A stretch of 64,000 nt of DNA from Perca fluviatilis (lineage: Eukaryota > Chordata > Actinopteri > Perciformes > Percidae). Where the stretch lies: the NCBI RefSeq assembly GCF_010015445.1, contig NC_053114.1, positions 31,732,579 through 31,796,578 on the forward strand, read 5' to 3'. The notes beneath the pieces are model-generated. The model was not told the origin of the DNA. It saw nothing but the letters and a program-made list of their open reading frames with translations, and made no database searches. Both the position numbers and the translations under genes were made by a program. Below, piece after piece: positions 61,700 through 64,000 of the stretch (positions within the stretch are counted from its first letter, which is position 1; every line of letters starts with the position of its first letter).

Positions 61700-63680
61700 T
61701 GACTATGTAGAACAGAAATACAGGAGCTATATTTTTTCATTTCATTTGAATACTTGGCGTCCAACTAGCCAGGTTACGTTTTGAACATTATGCTCTTAGA
61801 TGAGAGATGTAACATAGTGAAAGGAGGATGTAAAAATGTATTTTGTATGATGATTTGGTAAACTAAGGTTTGGTTTAAGTTTTTTTCCCTTTTTTTTTTA
61901 CCTTAGATTCTCCCTTTCTCTTGTCCCTTTCCCTTTACTCTCATCCTTCTGTCCATGCCTTTTCTGTCTGTCTCTCATTTCCCAGAACTTATGGCTTGTT
62001 GTTCCTTCTTTTATTCCATCTCTTGCCTTTCCTTCCTTGCCTCTCAGTTCTTCACTCGTTTCCCTTCCTCCTTACCTCCTTCTCTCCCGCTCTTAATCAC
62101 AGAGTGTGAGGGAATTGATAACCGTCTATTACCATATGTTGCTCTGTGATTAATGTTCTCAGGTTTTTCACATTGTTTCTCATTCATAGCTCATGTCATG
62201 GCCCATAAACTAATACCTAAAAGAGATCTGCCGGATGATTCCCACTCTAAAAAAAAAGAGGGCAAGAGAAAGAGACACTCAAAGGGAAAGATACTTAAGT
62301 CTAGTAAAGGGCATAAGGAGAGGTGCTGCTAGCAGCACTGTACAGTAGGAAAGTCAAAGATAAAACAAGGGGAAAAGAAAGAGTTCTTTGTGCTTTGGCA
62401 CTGATTGAATTATTTAGTTCCATTTTGTCTGGTAGAGCAGGTGTCAGCGTTATGCCAAATGGAGTTATTAAGGGCATAAATCTAAGCCAAGAGCACCCAT
62501 CATGGCATATTTATTAGGTAGCACCATTCTGTTATGAATCTGTTGATAACAAGTATTGTTATGTGGGGATGAGACAGAGGCTTCCATTGAGGAGCACTAC
62601 ATGCAAAGGTCCCCTTACCCTGCCAGCATAAGTGTGAAGTTACATTATATTTAATTAAATGTTTGTTGTTAATCTTCCATCCAATCTTACACCCAATAAG
62701 AAGCAATTCACACACAAATTAAATTACATTAAAGTACATTCCCACAAATAAATCTAACACGTTTTTCTTCTTCTGTCAACCTTGTTAATTTAGTATTAAA
62801 AAAATGCAATACATTTTGGCTAAAATAAAAGTCGATATCAGATCATGACGTCTAACATCAATTTTTAGAGTTTGTAAAACAAATCAAGACACAAAGCAAT
62901 CATGTGCAAATGTGCAAATACTAAGAAATTGCAAACTAAAGGAATGTCCTCACAAATTAACAAATGTGTGTGCATATATGTGTGTAAGAAAGCTAAGGAA
63001 CAGTGTATTTTAGCTTAGTAAACCCTGGCAAACTGGATCAGTTTCCAGATGGCACACACTTAAACAAATGAACACACACAGAGGTCTTGACCCGTATTTT
63101 GCAAAAATGGAAATAGGCTGGCCAATGGTGGCGCAAAAACTAAACTTGAGCCTGTAATTGTTATGGCTGTCTCCTTGTTTTGTCTTCTACCTCATGCATA
63201 CAGACATGCGCACGCACAGTGTAATAAATACAAACTGACACACTATCACAGGAATGTGAATGCATAATTGATAAGGTCATAAATTTTATGTTTATTCTTG
63301 CTGACCATTATACTCTGGATTGACCACATTCACCTGTACTACAGATTCTTGCAGCTAAGGAGACGAGAGACGGAAAGGGAAATGGGGTGGGGGGGATGGG
63401 GGGTGGTAGGCATGGAAGAAATGTAGTTAAAGAAATACCTCCCTCTTTAAAATTTCAGAATACATCACTTAATTTGTAGTTTTTCTGAGATTGTTACGGG
63501 ATCAAAAACTTGAGCTGAACTGTCTCCCTGAGGAGACTGTCCTCCCCTGAAAAACGCCACCATTAGTCGTTTGTTCAAGCAGCAATTACGACGCATATTT
63601 ACGTTTATAGTGGCGTCACCCTTTAGTAATTATAACAGGAGCAAAGCGGGAAGTAAGGTGGCGAAGTATAAGAGTAAAAT
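61700..63680. other. unique AT-rich non-coding sequence
   Basis: A pyrimidine-rich tract at 61910-62095 is followed by AT-rich unique DNA. No gene, transposon terminus or RNA gene is supported. The block 62400-62520 is slightly more complex, but I see no clear function. Confidence 0.4.
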
Positions 63681-63689
63681 ACTAATCAA

Positions 63690-64000
63690 AACATGAATCT
63701 GCGTAAGGAGGCAGGTTAGGGTTGTGGATAGGTTCAACAAACACAGGACCTTCGCCCAGGAGAGCATGGGTTTGGGTCCCGTTTAAAAATAAAAGTAAAC
63801 AGCAATTTTACTTTGCAGAACAAGAGTAACTCCACCACTTTCTGTGTCACATGCGTAACAAGAAGTGAAGTAAAGTAACAAATGTACTGATTTTAACCCA
63901 AAACCCAAATCTTTTTCTAAATGTAAGTAGTTTTGGTGCTTAAACATAATCAAGTAGTTTTTGTGCCTAAACCTAACCACACAACGTTTAGGACGTGTTT
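63690..64000. repeat. possible dispersed repeat cut by the window end
   Basis: GGTTAGGGTTGTGGATAGG, GTTTTTGTGCCTAAACC and TAACCACACAACGTTTAGG have the look of a fish interspersed repeat, and the CCTAAACCTAACC word is also near 21487-21500. The right part lies outside the window. Confidence 0.35.

Overview
The window looks like nuclear DNA from a teleost fish, probably a percomorph. I see no intact protein-coding gene. The evidence is about twenty (CA)n/(TG)n arrays longer than 50 bp and many fish-type transposon ends: hAT ends beginning TAGGG(C/T)TG with 8-bp duplications, elements flanked by TTAA, a Tc1/mariner element with TA duplications, tRNA-derived SINEs and LINE 3' tails ending in ATTGA repeats. 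There is no operon structure, Shine-Dalgarno signal, rRNA gene or CRISPR array. The family assignments come from recognition of termini and duplications; no database was searched.

Layout. From 1 to 30,700 the window is largely a pile-up of transposons. It holds a Tc1-like element split by a TTAA insertion (598-2562), hAT relics with perfect 8-bp duplications (3530-3976, 22153-23122, 25099-26070), many hAT single ends (5586, 7745, 8768, 8855, 12161, 16693, 16972, 17094, 23717, 28619), a TTAA element sitting inside a LINE 3' tail (15100-15897), a 1.65-kb inverted-arm TTAA element (26449-28103), and two elements with unusually long duplications (19006-19851 and 20648-21092). From 30,700 to 64,000 the density of recognisable transposons falls. 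This half is mostly unique, AT-rich, intron- or intergenic-like sequence broken by CA arrays and polypurine tracts. It also has one decayed LINE reverse-transcriptase fragment (36543-37102, minus), one SINE with a perfect 16-bp duplication (53298-53516), a second SINE copy (57707-57850) and GC-richer unique blocks that look like conserved non-coding DNA (44560-44820, 45650-45800, 57170-57420, 60190-60400).

Genes. Almost every open frame over 60 codons is an artefact of CA/TG, GA or CT repeats or lies inside a transposon. The only host-gene hints are short open segments bounded by good splice consensus: on the plus strand at 9325-9406, 18647-18709 and 24645-24731, which are phase compatible, and on the minus strand at 48034-48086 and 49992-50044, plus a possible first exon at 29961-30030. 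None matches a protein I recognise. Windows this large contain chance pairs of splice sites, so all are listed at low confidence.

I do not see a previously undescribed biological system. The most interesting signals are the nested transposon chronology, a microsatellite that appears to be carried by a transposon family (8119-8137 and 61417-61471), the strong strand bias of CA arrays in the right half, and several long hairpins.
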